Source: Riptortus pedestris
Taxonomy: Eukaryota; Arthropoda; Insecta; Hemiptera; Alydidae
Length of the DNA: 64,000 nucleotides
Assembly: GCA_019009955.1 (NCBI GenBank)
Contig: CM032228.1
Coordinates: 94,973,001 to 95,037,000, forward strand
Direction: 5' to 3'
Positions 47,156 to 62,272 of this stretch are shown one piece after another. Under the pieces are notes generated by a model. It was not told the DNA's origin. It saw only the letters and a list, made by a program, of their open reading frames with translations, and did no database searches. Made by a program: the position numbers and the translations under genes. Each line of letters opens with the position of its first letter. The stretch's first letter is position 1.

Positions 47156-49299
47156 AATTGTAACCTCTGTCTGTACATTGAGTTTTTTCGCGAAATTTCA
47201 CGATAACTTTTCGTTTCACATGTCATAGACACCATATCTGCAATTTGTTTCTTTCGTGTATGTTTGTTTGTTTGTTACCTTTTCACGCATAAACGGCTGA
47301 ACGGCTGATTTTATGAAACTTCGTATGTATATTACTATTAAACCAACTTAGACTTTAGGCTATATTAAAATTCTCTGAGATGAACAGGAGTGGGGGTTAT
47401 AAGGGAGGCCTGAAGTTAAAAATAGCGATATTTCGTTTCCTATTGGTTTTTCGGCAACTATGAACATAAAAAAAGTTGTTTATTTTGTTATTTAGAGTAC
47501 CTTTTGTCATATATTCTTTCGTCGTATTCCGAAGTACAAATGCGTTTTACGCCAAACATTATAGCGGGAGTCAACAATTTTATTTGGCATGAAAGACTCA
47601 ACGGAACTAAATAAAACTTTCTATGTGTATTAGCACTAACACCTTCATTATAATAAGCCATACCAACTTTTCTAGGGACGGGCAGGAGTGGGGGTTGTAA
47701 GAGAGGCCTGAATTTAAAAATAGCTGTATTTCGTTTTCAATTGGGTTTTCTGCAAATATGCACATGACAAAAGTAGTTTATTTTTCTATTTAAAGTAACT
47801 TTTGTTATATTCACTTTTGTCGTATAGAAAAGTATAAACGAGATATACACTAAAATCTAAAGCGAGAGCCAACAATTTTGTTGGGCACTAACGATTGAAC
47901 AGAACTTAGCAAAACTCGGTGTGTGAATTAGCATTAATTCTTCCATGATTATAAGCTATTTTAAAAATTTTAGGTTCATAGGGGAGTGGGGATTATAAGA
48001 GTGGCTGTAATGAAAAACTCGTTTTTTTTATTTTCTATTTGTTTTTCGGCAAACATGCACATAGCAAAAGTTGTTTACTTTGTTATTTAGAGTAACATTT
48101 GTGTGCATTCACTTTAATCGTAAAATAAAGTAAACACGGGATATACACTAAACGGGAGTCAATAATTATATTAGTACTTATTTAAGGGTTTTTAATAAAT
48201 TAATATTATGACAAATGATGTTATGTTTCCTTCTTATATGATAGTTCAAAGTATGATTCGGATTAGCGAGGTTATAAATCTTCGTCACCTCCTCCTCATT
48301 TATTTATTTTTCCTAGAAAATAACTTCGTTATTTCTTTCCAATAGAAATATAAACTATAAGAGCATTTCCATTGTTTTATTTGGATAATGTACCTTGATG
48401 TTATTGAAAGAAGTATGAAATATCATAACAATTAAACGTTAATGGTAATGCCATTATGACAAAAAACTATATGCGTTTAAACTCGATATTATATTTTTAG
48501 GGTACCACTATTATTTAATTCCATCCGGTAGATAAATTATTAAAATAATGTTTTGAATCATTAATTTAAGTAGAAGAATGTTAAGAAGTCTCATGCGGGA
48601 GCAGAAGATGACGGGAGCCTCACCAGTTTATTGAGTTTACTCATTTCCCGTCTGGCATTACTGGAAGTGATTTCCAGTGAGATTTACTATTACAAATATA
48701 ATCATACGTGCAAAACTTTGCCTAAACTATATGGGCTCGGATTGGCTTTTGAAAGGAAATATGTTCATTATTTATTTATTTATTAACGTCCACTTTTTGC
48801 ATCTTAGGCTAATCGGAACGGGTTATCTACAGGTTACCACCCTTTTCTAGCCAGGGTGGGATTTTAGGACGTTATTTAATGAATTTCGTCACTAAATAAT
48901 TTCCTTTGCCCAGGCGAGAATCGAACTCGCCATTCTAGGTTTACCATGTGAGATAAAGGTCAACGCTTTAACTCGCATGGCTAACCTGAGCCCCTATATG
49001 TTCATTATAGATGACATTTAATTGTAATAAATGCTACCCATGATTATGGTTTGAATTATTGAAAAACGGCGAGTCAAATCGGTAGAGGGATAGATTGGGA
49101 ACACATTTTCATTTATCCTCCAAAACTAAAATTTCTATTTCTATTAATCCCCAAAAGCAACCCTTTGGGGTTGGCTATTTCGGAAAATCATTACGTTGTG
49201 GAGGGAAGTGTAGTTGTACACATTGAAGTCTTACTATCAAAATACCATCATTAGTCATTCAAGAATGATTTCCCGGGCATCGCCGGGTACCTTAGCTAG
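47156..49299 (+). mobile_element. R1 family repeat, type B, carrying a SINE insertion
   Basis: Starts AATTGTAACCTCTGTCTGTA after a short TA tract and ends with hairpin CCCGGGCATCGCCGGG and CTAG at 49296-49299, then (TA)n. Matches 1784-4638 along its length. Where that copy has piggyBac, this one has an intact catttaattgtaataaatg (TTAA at 49018-49021). Where this one has a SINE, the other reads straight through atatgttcattatagatga. Confidence 0.85.
48771..48995 (-). mobile_element. tRNA-derived SINE with 12 bp target-site duplication
   Basis: Best-preserved SINE in the window, 225 bp. Minus strand: head ggggctcaggttagccatgc, a complete-looking A and B box (gagttcgattctcgcctggg), the tctagccagggtggga core, and a tail of ATAA repeats. 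Flanked by ATATGTTCATTA at 48759-48770 and 48996-49007. The host R1 copies without it confirm both edges. The low divergence implies fairly recent activity and a partner LINE in the genome. Confidence 0.9.
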
Positions 49300-49350
49300 T
49301 ATATATATATATATATATATATATGCTCAAACACACACACACACACACTC
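49300..49350. repeat. (TA)n and (CA)n microsatellites after R1
   Basis: About 25 bp of TA directly after CTAG, a short spacer, then about 18 bp of CA. Confidence 0.85.
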
Positions 49351-50189
49351 TCATTTAGTTAATAGTTGCTTTTGAATTCAAAACGGATCGAGGCTGCACT
49401 TTAAATTTCCTTCACCATACAATCCGTGTATATAGAGCAACATTCTAAAGTTCAAAATTTACGGGTTTGTTAACTGAAAACGTAAGCGCTCTTTAAAAAA
49501 GTAATTGCGACACACCAAAACAAATAAATAAATGAAAGGCGGATCAGGCATAAGCGTACACTGGTATGTTTCAGGTGTTCACACAAAAGTATTGGGTATT
49601 ATTCCCATTAAAAAATAACACAATCTTCAATGTACTACTTATTACACCTAATACAAGCCAAAATTGCAACAACGAAAAGTGATATCGACATAACTCAAAT
49701 AACACTAACTGACGTACTACATTACTACTAAAACATATTGTACAAATCTGGGAACAATAATGTTTATCAATATGATTGCTAGTTAAGGGAAATCAAAAAT
49801 ACAACGGTGGAATGCTCATTAAGTAATCGAACTTCAAGAAGAGAAGAGGTAGTTCTTGTTCGACTGCAACATGGCCATTCCCGTCTAACGTATAAGTACC
49901 TTATGTCAAAATCCCTACCACCTACTCTATGGAATTGACTACTCACTACTGACTGCAGATACGACATTACATAGACTTACCATGCAATCAGGACGAACTT
50001 CTAAATGACAAAAGTACATATCTGGACCCTTTGTTAACATATTTAAAACAAGAATATTTATACAAACTTATATTATACCCAATACTCAACCTCTTCCTAT
50101 TTTCAGAGAAGTATATCCATAAAGGTCTAATTCTAATACAATGTATTGCCAAATTTAATTTATAATGAAATTTTGTACTACCTTGTGTG
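49351..50189. other. Unassigned AT-rich DNA
   Basis: Nothing recognised. Confidence 0.4.

Positions 50190-50242
<53 letters not shown>
50190..50242. repeat. (GT)n microsatellite
   Basis: About 53 bp of GT repeats with one TTT interruption. Confidence 0.9.
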
Positions 50243-50243
<1 letters not shown>

Positions 50244-51410
50244 TTCTGAATGCTTGTGTAATATTTTAGAAACGTTTTAATAAATTCTTATTTATTTATT
50301 ATAAATTTTGGCTCATCATAGTTTTATTTATTCTTATAAAATATTTTTTGTATTTGAATTTAATAATACGCTTTTATTTCGTTTTTATCACTTTTGTAAA
50401 TTATTCGTGGTCTGGTTTTGTTTTTGTTTCTTTTTTATTGACTATTCTCTCCCCTTTCAAAAATGCCTTTGTTTTAATATTTTTTAAACTTAGTTCTCAT
50501 TACTTTTGGCATTATTTTTTCCATTTGTGATGTCTCCCAGCAGGAACTATAAATATAAATATAGATAAATTCAACAATTTGGAGTATTTTTTGGAGCATT
50601 GGGTTATTTGATGAAGGGTGTAAATCGCTCCAAATTGCGTGACACCAAACAGACAAAAAAAAAAAAAGAATCCCCCAAACACTCTGGAGTATGGCTCCGG
50701 CAATCATACTGCCCACATAGCTCGGCACTGAAGATGGTGGTGGAAAGCAGCTAAGCTTATGTAATAAAACCATATGAAGAATTGTTGGAGTTCTCTTTCA
50801 TCCCTTCAATGTTTTTATATCTAGCAACTTGAGCATCTAACCTAATGCTGAATTGGTAGATTATAAATTGTATTATACATCTGATTCTGAATATTCCCCT
50901 TCTCCTCTCAGGACACATTTACTATCAGACCTTTGATAACAGCTTGATAAATAGTGCAAGGGTATTGCAGATAATTTTTCCTAGTGTACTTTTATCTCAA
51001 TAATCTTTAATTTATTTAATTCTGGCCTATTGATCATGTCCAAAAACGAGCATAAATAGGAAAACAATTGGGAGATAATTGCCGTAATTTCTACTGAAAG
51101 CCTAGATGGCATTCTGATAATTATAAATTCTAAAACGAGCTATATCACGAATAAATGCTGATTAAAAACCAATAAAAAATTAAGGCAAGTAAAGTAACGA
51201 AATATGAGAAAATAATTAGTCAAGGAAATTAAAACAATTAAAAAGTGAGATAACAAATGATATCAATATAGATGACCGGCTCTCCCTCGGAGACCATGGA
51301 TTTCTTGATTCTATTGGTTTGGAATCATGAGTAGGAAATAGTAGTAGCCAAAACCTATAAGAGATTCTATGGGTCATTAGCTGCATCATGTGATTATGGC
51401 CTAACGTGGG
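50243..51410. other. Unassigned AT-rich DNA
   Basis: No gene recognised; a poly-A run lies at 50657-50669. Confidence 0.4.
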
Positions 51411-51463
51411 CAATATAAATATATTATCAAGCCTGGGTGTGGCTTGATAATATATTTATATTG
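51411..51463. repeat. Perfect 23 bp inverted repeat, 7-base loop
   Basis: 51411-51433 (caatataaatatattatcaa plus gcc) is perfectly complementary to 51441-51463 around tgggtgt. No known family recognised. Could form a strong hairpin in RNA or a cruciform in DNA. Confidence 0.85.
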
Positions 51464-52078
51464 GCTTTACAAATCTAGCTTGTGTTTCTATATAATCATA
51501 TCGAAGGAAGCGGTATAGTATCTATGTAAATATTTTTTGAAATGAATTTGCAATTGAAACCCGCCTATAGTATCCGGGAACGCTTTTATCGTCCTTTTTA
51601 TGCAACATAGTAATGTTAGAGCTGGACCAAAAATATAAAAATGTTTTCTTTTATACGTAATAATTATATTAAATAGTGTCCTAATAATATTCTGGTAATT
51701 TTGTTTAAAGAGTATTCTGTCAAATTAACATCGTAAATTTAAAACATGTTTAGGTTGCCTTTTTTAGAGAATCATGTATGTGGTTTTAATGATGGAGAAT
51801 TTAATCCCATCCTGAGACAAGATTTTATTATACATTTAAGCCGTTTATTATTTGTAGGACTATCAGTCAACTTTTGAACCACCTATTTTCTGTAGCAGTG
51901 TATGTAATAGGAGTTATACATATATAGCATTTAAATAACAGTTGAATTATTCATAATAATTATACGACTTTAAATTAAATGTTGGACCATTATTTTATAT
52001 TCTGTTTTTTATTTGTTAGAATTTACAGCTCAACAATTTAAATTAGCAAATGCATAATGCGATATTAAGTAAGTTGCA
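51464..52078. other. Unassigned AT-rich DNA
   Basis: Nothing recognised between the two palindrome groups. Confidence 0.4.
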
Positions 52079-52165
52079 TGAAAGCGTATACGCTTTCATA
52101 GTAGTTACTATAGTTTACTATCTATTCATAGTAACTCTATGAATATATATATTCATAGAGTTACT
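52079..52165. repeat. Two perfect palindromes, 20 bp and 36 bp
   Basis: TGAAAGCGTATACGCTTTCA (52079-52098) and a 36 bp palindrome at 52130-52165 whose half is agtaactctatgaatata. Both are exact and 31 bp apart. Neither has a loop, so they would extrude only as cruciforms. Confidence 0.85.
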
Positions 52166-53576
52166 TCTTGATTGAAGGATAGAGGTGATGTAGGGAGGCC
52201 TTAGTGAATTATGTGTTATTCATCATAAATATTTTGCTCGAAATGAAAGAGAATAAGTTATAAGTTGTTGGGTTAGCTTTAAATGAGATGTCTCTCCTTT
52301 TTTCCTCTCCATTCTGTGTCGCCCTTCTACCCCGCAGATACGGCAATTAAGAAGTTTTGTTAAAAAGTTTCGTCAGACCGCTTCCCTCTAACTCTCTAAG
52401 ACTAACGGTGTCTGCTTGTTTCTGGGACATTAATTATTCTTTCTGTAATATTGACTCCAATAGCGGGATTTAGTCTTATTTTCTCATAAGTCTTTAATTA
52501 ATCAGAAATGTTTTTTTCTTCCACATCTATTTGATTTTTTCTAACTTTTTTTATCTAGAATAAAAAAAAAATTAGTTTTTCAGCAATGACTTCTGATTTA
52601 GTTACTTATGTGGAGGGTAAATACAACGTTAAATATTACATTTTCATCTTTCTTCTGATTAGTTCTTCTAACCAAAGCCTAATTCGTAGAAATAGTTGGG
52701 TATAGGTTTTCTAATAATTCAGCACGAATAAATGCATCTTGTCCTCCAATCTGACACTAACCGGCAGTGTAAATGTTTGGTATGTCTCAAGTTGCTGCCG
52801 TAAGATTATGAAGATGTGCCCCGATGCCTTAATATACGTAGGTTTGAAGTGAAATAAATGCTTAATTAAAAATAGGAGATATAGCTTCTGGCCACTGAGT
52901 GATCCTACGACAATTATTGTGATATGAAATCATCGTACCGTTTGGTGGATTGTGCAAGTTCACCTTCCGTGGAGTACGGTGCCAGTTCCCATCCAGATTG
53001 GTACTGATCAGCACCACACAGCTCTGTGATTATTTATTCAACGAGCTAACAAAAGCTTAGCTACAAGAAACATTACAATCATGGCTGGGCTATAATGATC
53101 ATTGGGGATGTCCCACTATTTTAATGAATTGTAAAGCCAGTAGATCATGCATGACGTTCTGAAATTCAAGCGTGGAGAAGAAAAATACCACTGAAAGGAG
53201 AACAGAGAGATCAAACTTGATTTGGCTAAAGGTACTACTGAAATGTAGAGGATAAAGGAAGCCGTGAGGGAATGTGGCCACGGGGAAAGGGCAGTCATTG
53301 CAAATCAGTGGGCTGTCTAACCTATTTCATGATGGATTAGCTCGCCCTCTTACGGACCAGCTTCTATCTCTGTGTATACCTCTCTGCCTTTAATATACGG
53401 GGAACGAGCAGTTGTCAGACGTACGGTGGCTGACTCACTCATTAACCTACTTCATAATTACCCTGAACGAACATCGCTACCCGAAGCTCTTATCCTATTC
53501 ATCCACTCCAATCGGAGAGGGTGCGGTGCGTTTAGTTTATGTGCATTGAATAGTACTGGACGGCTGTACTTACGCA

Positions 53577-53579
<3 letters not shown>
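52166..53579. other. Unassigned DNA, locally less AT-rich
   Basis: 53340-53575 is richer in G+C than its surroundings and holds a plus frame (ERAVVRRTVADSLINLLHNY) leading into translated TA repeats. No family match recognised; it could be a short exon or relic. Confidence 0.3.

Positions 53580-53637
<58 letters not shown>
53580..53637. repeat. (TA)n microsatellite
   Basis: Perfect TA tract of about 58 bp. Confidence 0.9.
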
Positions 53638-53641
<4 letters not shown>

Positions 53642-56600
53642 TAATAATCAACTTTACAACATACATAAAAGCTGGTTTTTTCGACATTTAATCTCATGTT
53701 CACTGACGTTTTCGATAAAACATCATCGCAGTATTAGATGACTCTATGTTACCAAACGTGAGTTATATGGTTTTTACTTTATTAAGATAACTTTTTTACT
53801 CTTATGTGCTGGTGAAATCACACACATGAAATACGTTTAAAATGAATTAATTTTGATTAATACAATTCTCTTATGGCCTTGTAATTGCTGTGCGAGAGAA
53901 ACTCATCGAATCTACCATTGTTGTAGGTCATAGTGCAAATTCTTCGCATAATTCACACCATGGGCTCTTGTGGATGAGGTAAAATTTCACACATTGGGTG
54001 AATTTTAGAAGGTAACGACTATTAGGGCCCCAACCAGGAACGTGGTGCTATTCTTCGCTGTTGTATTGCTTGGAATGGAACAACCAGATTCCCAATTAGC
54101 TTCAAGCCTGAGTAAAAGTGGATGGGTTTCCTTGGGCACAGGATTTCTTCACATATATAAAAAACAATTCTCCTCGACATGAGCTGGTTTGCTTGTAGAG
54201 GCAGATTTGACTGGTCTGAGCCCTGCGAAAGAATAAGAACAAATTGGTATTAGGTGGCTTCAATGGCCAAGCCCAGAAAAGTACTCTGGGTCAGGCCGTT
54301 TTTTGATTTTGACTAGATACTGAGACCTGCTGGCTTAGGAAAGGAGATAGGGGGATGAAACGGCTAAAAGTTGTTCCTTTTAAGTAAGGATAACTTTCCG
54401 GGAGAAACAGTATAGAATATTTATTGTTTGGGATAGTCTCCTACATCAGTAGTAGAGTCTTGAAGATTAAAGTGCAGAAGAAAGGTAGGGAAGGTTCAGA
54501 AATATGACGAAAAGGGCAGTGTTCATACATGAGAGTCTAGCCGAACAAACAGACCCATTGGTTTGATTATGAATATGGTGGGTAATCCAACAAATAAGGA
54601 CAAATTCTGACGGTAACATCTACAACCGGCTCACACAGTACACGACCTGTGTTACGGAAGTGTTTAATGTGCTAATGAATTGATATTTTGAGGAAGTTTT
54701 ACTTGCTGTTCTTATCTATGGTTCAATGTAGTTATTAGTTGTTTGCTGTATGAAGCTAGTCTGGGGAGATTGTTTGTCCTGGAAAATAGGAAATTCACAT
54801 ATCTTAGTTGTAGCACGTTTAAATACCAGGTTTATGAATCTTTTATACATGTAAAATCACTTTTAGAAACTTAACTCGCAATAAATTTCCTTTGCAACTT
54901 TTCGTAAAGTTATTTATTTTTAGACTAAATTTAATAAAATGATTAAACGCGTGTTCATTTAAAATTACAAAATCCATATTTCCTTTTCAGGCATTCAAAT
55001 ATACTTCTATGGCATTTTAAGCTAAAATCTTTCTCCCCTTGAGGACTCTATATTCAACGGCAAAAGTAAGACTATAGCTCTCCTGAATATTTCATTTTCC
55101 ACCATAACGTCGACGACGAGCATCTTTCCTTTCTTCTCTTGGTAATTGTGGACGGATCGTCCAGTTTCCTGTCTCTTTTGGCTCTGGGAGGAATGATAGT
55201 TTTCTGATACATGTAGAAGGTCTGCTAACAAACCAAAGTCTACATTTTATTGATGTTGGGACATAATGCCTAATCCAGCTATGCTAGACAAGTCTTGTCA
55301 AGTGTAAGATTATTCCTTTTTTTTTTATATTAAAGTTTCATCTCACATGTTCTGTCACAGATTTACAATCTCCTAAGAGAAAGTCATAACCATTTTTTTC
55401 TTTTCTTCGAGTCATCTTATATACGAGGAGGCGGAGTCATCGGTCGTGGGTGAATATTTAAAAAGTGCACTATTTCGGTCAGTACTTGCCTACAATGCAT
55501 CTACTTTTGGGGAACTGTCTTTAAGGGAGTCAATGCATTGATCCCAGATCTAACCATTCCCTTCCAAGAACCACCAACTTGAGAGGCGCTTGGTTGATTG
55601 AAAGTCCTTTATTACTTTTTGTGTCTTAGATGTCAAACTGCTCAACTCGTTCCAAGAACTTAATTGTTTTGGACATCCTCCAATGGATCATTATCCCTGG
55701 AAAACTGTATATAAATTATTCTTGTTTTTTCTTTTTTATACAATAAGTATAAAAATGGGTGAACTATTATGTTTTTGAATTTTCAGAGTCCCAGCTTTGC
55801 CTTGATGTGGAAGATATTAATCGGGATGAAATCAACATTCAAAATGTTCTTTAATGACCATTATGTCTTCATAACAACTAATTAAATTTGTAGAGCTTAC
55901 AAGACAGTTCAAGTAATAATATATGGTTAATATAGGGAGGTAACTAACTCGCTGATCCACTAGCAAACGGAATGTTGGAATGCAATAGTGTTGGAATTAC
56001 CCTCGGTGCTGTAGGGATCCTGAGCCAAATATACAAGGGTGTTAATTGAATCACTAATTAATGCTGCTATGCCTTGCATACAACAAATTACATTTGTACC
56101 TTTGTAGCTCTATTCACTTATATCAATCCTATTCAGCAAACAGCATGCAATAATCCCACGACTAAGCCACTTATTTCATTTAATATCTCGTTAGGTTATT
56201 TATGGAATGGAGCTCTGTCCTCTCATTCGGGAATGAGTGTTTCTCTAAAATTATGTTATGGCTGATTGTACAAATGATAATTGGTCTCTAGCGCTTCTTG
56301 TCTTGAAGGTCAAAGTTTAAACCAAAATTCCTTAAGATTTTGAACACAAGAGCGTAATGTAACCTCATCGTAAGGCGATAAATTTGCAGGATTACATTGG
56401 GGTAACATAAATTACGTTGGAGACTAATTTCGTTGGTTAATGAACAAACGAATTATTCCAGCAGGGACTCTTTATCGCAAGAATTTCCAAAGAATGGGGT
56501 AAATTCATAGCATGTATTTTTTTTTATTAAATACGGAGTTTTAAAAGATCCAAATTTTGTTAGGGTTACCATTTAGTGAAATAAACTAAATTGAACGAAA

Positions 56601-56855
56601 ATTTTTTGATAACTGAGTTTCAGTGTGGCCTTATGAAAATGAAAGCCCCAAACAGTATTATTTTCAGCAAAATATTTAATGCATGATTTTTATTAATTCC
56701 TTTTAATACCATATTTCTAATATGAATAATTATAAATACTATTAACAATTGTAATCATTCAAGATACTTTGAATCCAGCCTTATCTAAGCAGAGGTGAAA
56801 CAGAGGATTTTATTCAGGGGATTTGCCACCACGGGTTTTATTCAGTTGGAGCCGC
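53638..56855. other. Unassigned DNA, possible decayed endonuclease stretch
   Basis: Near 54235-54290 a frame reads KNKLVLGGFNGQAQKS, loosely like the GDFN box of LINE endonucleases, but flanking motifs are not convincing. Nothing else recognised. Confidence 0.25.
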
Positions 56856-56945
56856 AATAGCAGACTTCCCTTAGGGTAGAGTCGTTGAGGTGATAAGTTG
56901 AAGTCTATCGAAAGCCCCCATTTCCATTTACCATTTCAGGAAAGT
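56856..56945 (-). mobile_element. H family 3' terminus, decayed
   Basis: agcagacttcccttagggta followed by cgttgaggt...gaagtctatcg is a degenerate inverted H 3' end. Confidence 0.4.
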
Positions 56946-57270
56946 TATAAAGTTAGAGACCCAGATATTAAATTCAAGCATAACTGTTAAAATAAACGAC
57001 CACCAGAAGCCGATGAGGTAATTCTGCGGTCAGTCCTTCCTCCCCATCGTCCCACGGTTTCCCCGATTTTAAAATATTAATGAAATATGAATCTGTATTT
57101 CTCTGGTTCGGAATTCATAATTATTCATGAAAAGTAATTCCAATAATTTTTTCCTTCTTTCTTAAATTACCTTTAGGATATAAGCGGTTGTACCACATGC
57201 TACAAAGGACAAGATATGATTAAGAAAAGGAAGCATTTTATTTTGATACCCCTGATGACCTAAACTGACC

Positions 57271-59902
<2,632 letters not shown>

Positions 59903-59936
<34 letters not shown>
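59903..59936. repeat. (TA)n microsatellite
   Basis: About 34 bp of TA. Confidence 0.9.
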
Positions 59937-59938
<2 letters not shown>

Positions 59939-59949
59939 AAAATCGGCCT

Positions 59950-60420
59950 AGGATCCATGTGCCTGTGACTTCCCATGATAGGGGAACTCTAATATGGTTC
60001 GATGAGTGTTGGGCTTTGATGACCGTGATGCATTTAGCCCAAAATCCAACAAACAAACTGTGTATCCTAACAAACCGGATAGTCCTATTATTAACCAGAC
60101 GAGCATGTCTACCGATATTATGGACATTGCAGTTCCAAATAATGAGAATATATGAATATCCTATGTCAAAACAATAGGAAATAATTAGATACTGAGTTTA
60201 AAAATCTACACAAGCTTATGTTTTCTAAAATTGCGGTGATTATAGTAATCACAAATGTACTCGTGCCTAAATCAACAATAATTGGCTCCATGAATATAAA
60301 TCTGCCCGTTGATATAATAAAAGAAGCAAATCATGGAGAACATCTTGATACAACAAGAATTGTACGCAGATTTTGCCGCTCATGTCACCAAAGACTCTTC
60401 ATATCGATAGAATTTTTCTC
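59950..60420 (+). pseudogene. Decayed LINE-associated C-terminal region (DIAVP type)
   Basis: Across frames the plus strand reads TSMSTDIMDIAVPNNENI near 60101-60154. Then comes VIIVITNVLVPKSTIIGSM near 60233-60289, and LDTTRIVRRF near 60344-60373. This order (IDIAVP..., a VPIV.s..G..PK segment, then il.TariVRkFL) is a known C-terminal module of many arthropod and other invertebrate non-LTR retroelement proteins. Frameshifts and stops separate the pieces, and no RT core is seen upstream. Confidence 0.6.
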
Positions 60421-60926
60421 CGAAGTGGATTTCCCCCCTTCTAGTTATCCGAGCAAGCAACCTCCCACATAAGAAAAATAATCATCACCATTGCTTGTGA
60501 ATGTGTAGGGTGAACCGTAACAGGATTGGAGGATACTTGTAGCACTTCAAGTCTGGGCACATCAGTTACTCTTGAGCCTAAAGCTAAAAAAGTACCTAAA
60601 AGAGTATTTGAATTGTTACCAACCGATAATGCCTACAAAATAATAGAAATATGAAAAGGGGTATACAAAAAAGTGGTAGAAATACGATTTACGCTTTTGA
60701 TTCATGGATAAAATGGTATTATGAACAACGTTATGCAGTTGCCTCAAACCACCGGCAATTCCATATAATGTTTAGAATGTAAAGTATATTACACCCAAAG
60801 AGATGATTCAATTGCAATGTTTTAGTTGGTGCCGATGCCGCTACTTCTGTTGTGTGATGCTGGGCCTGAAAGTAATTTTTATAAATTGATTTACTGAAAA
60901 TAACTAGGATGTACTGAAAAATATGT
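60421..60926. other. Unassigned DNA
   Basis: Probably the 3' flank of the LINE relic; nothing recognised. Confidence 0.3.
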
Positions 60927-61020
60927 CTATTATTATTAATGCTTTAAAGTCCATTTTATACCACTAGCTAACAAGGACTGATTATTTACAGGCTGTTACC
61001 CTTTTCTAGCCTGGGTGGAG
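60927..61020 (-). mobile_element. SINE 3' half, diverged
   Basis: attattattaatgctttaaa, then actgattatttacaggctgt and ttttctagcctgggtgg match the SINE 3' end and core on the minus strand. The head is missing. Confidence 0.55.
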
Positions 61021-62000
61021 AAAACTAACATATTTACTGTGGGCATTAGTTACAATGGCATCATGTTGAATCATAATATTATATAAACTGATACAAATAA
61101 GAAAGTAAACCTGTGAGTCCATCTCATAAAATGCAGAGCTTGTCCACCCACATTCCTTCCAAAAAGAGTTGGATTTAGGAAACTTAACTTGAGTTGAAAT
61201 CTTCTTTATCCAAGTAGCTTCTCATCTCCAATACTGGGTGTGAATCGATGGAAGACAAATTGGCAAGTAGACAGATCAGTAATTAATCCAATTATGGAGT
61301 ATGTTCAATAAATTTCTGATTTACTAATGTTCTACCAGCCTGAAACTTCAAAAATTGTGCACTTGGTGCGAACCAAACCTTTTCTTGAGCTCCAAAAAAA
61401 CGTTAATCGTTAAATTAAAAAAAGAATATACAGCGATTCCTTGTTTGGTGTAAATCTCCATCTTATAACCTTACTCACCGATAACAATTAGAGATTGGAC
61501 TAAGCATATCTATAATGTTATGTAGCGTAATTATAAGCAATTAGCAATCAGGGGTGTTCTAACTGTACGCGGATCAGTATGCACAGTGGTCAACAGATTG
61601 CATTTAGCGCCATTTCCTATTGGAACATTGATAGCCTTCCTCAGGTTACAGCCTTCATTATTGCTAGAAGTGTCTCAGATTTACACAGACTGGCTGCATT
61701 GGTTTTTCAGATCGATACATTACTAATAATTGTGGGTTCACGACGCAACTAACCAGCTAATTTTTTTTAATGTCTCTCAATCTCTATTCAAAAGAAACCA
61801 ACGCACAACAATGCCTAGTAAAATAAAAGATTTGTCAGATGATTGTAAACTAGAGGAAAAGGATATTGGGAGTGTGCCAGAGAGGGCTTCATGTCTGGGC
61901 TTTTTGAATTTCTGTATTCTATCTTCTCTGTAAGGCAGAAACCTGAAAAGACGTGTAATTATAATTGACGTTCAACATCTCTTCATTGACTTCCGGCACC
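61021..62000. other. Unassigned DNA
   Basis: No gene or family repeat recognised. A 67-codon frame at 61730-61933 has no motif. Confidence 0.4.
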
Positions 62001-62272
62001 TATATGAACGAGTGAATAGAATAGAATAGAATAGAATATATATTTATTTGTTAAAGATTTATATCTTGTACAAATTATATAAACAAATAACAATTCTGTC
62101 TTTTAAATAAACAAATTAAATCCAATAATAATAAATTAGTTCAATAATAATATGGCAGTAAAAAAAGAATAAAAGAAAAACAAAAAAAAAAGCAATATAG
62201 AGTAAATAATTTACTATAATAAAGATAACTAATAGCATTCTATAATTATATAAATTCGTCTTATTATAACAT

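Noticed and set aside
54235..54520. LINE endonuclease GDFN-like box
   Set aside because: Only a loose match (GGFNGQ), with no catalytic SDH or upstream motifs in order.
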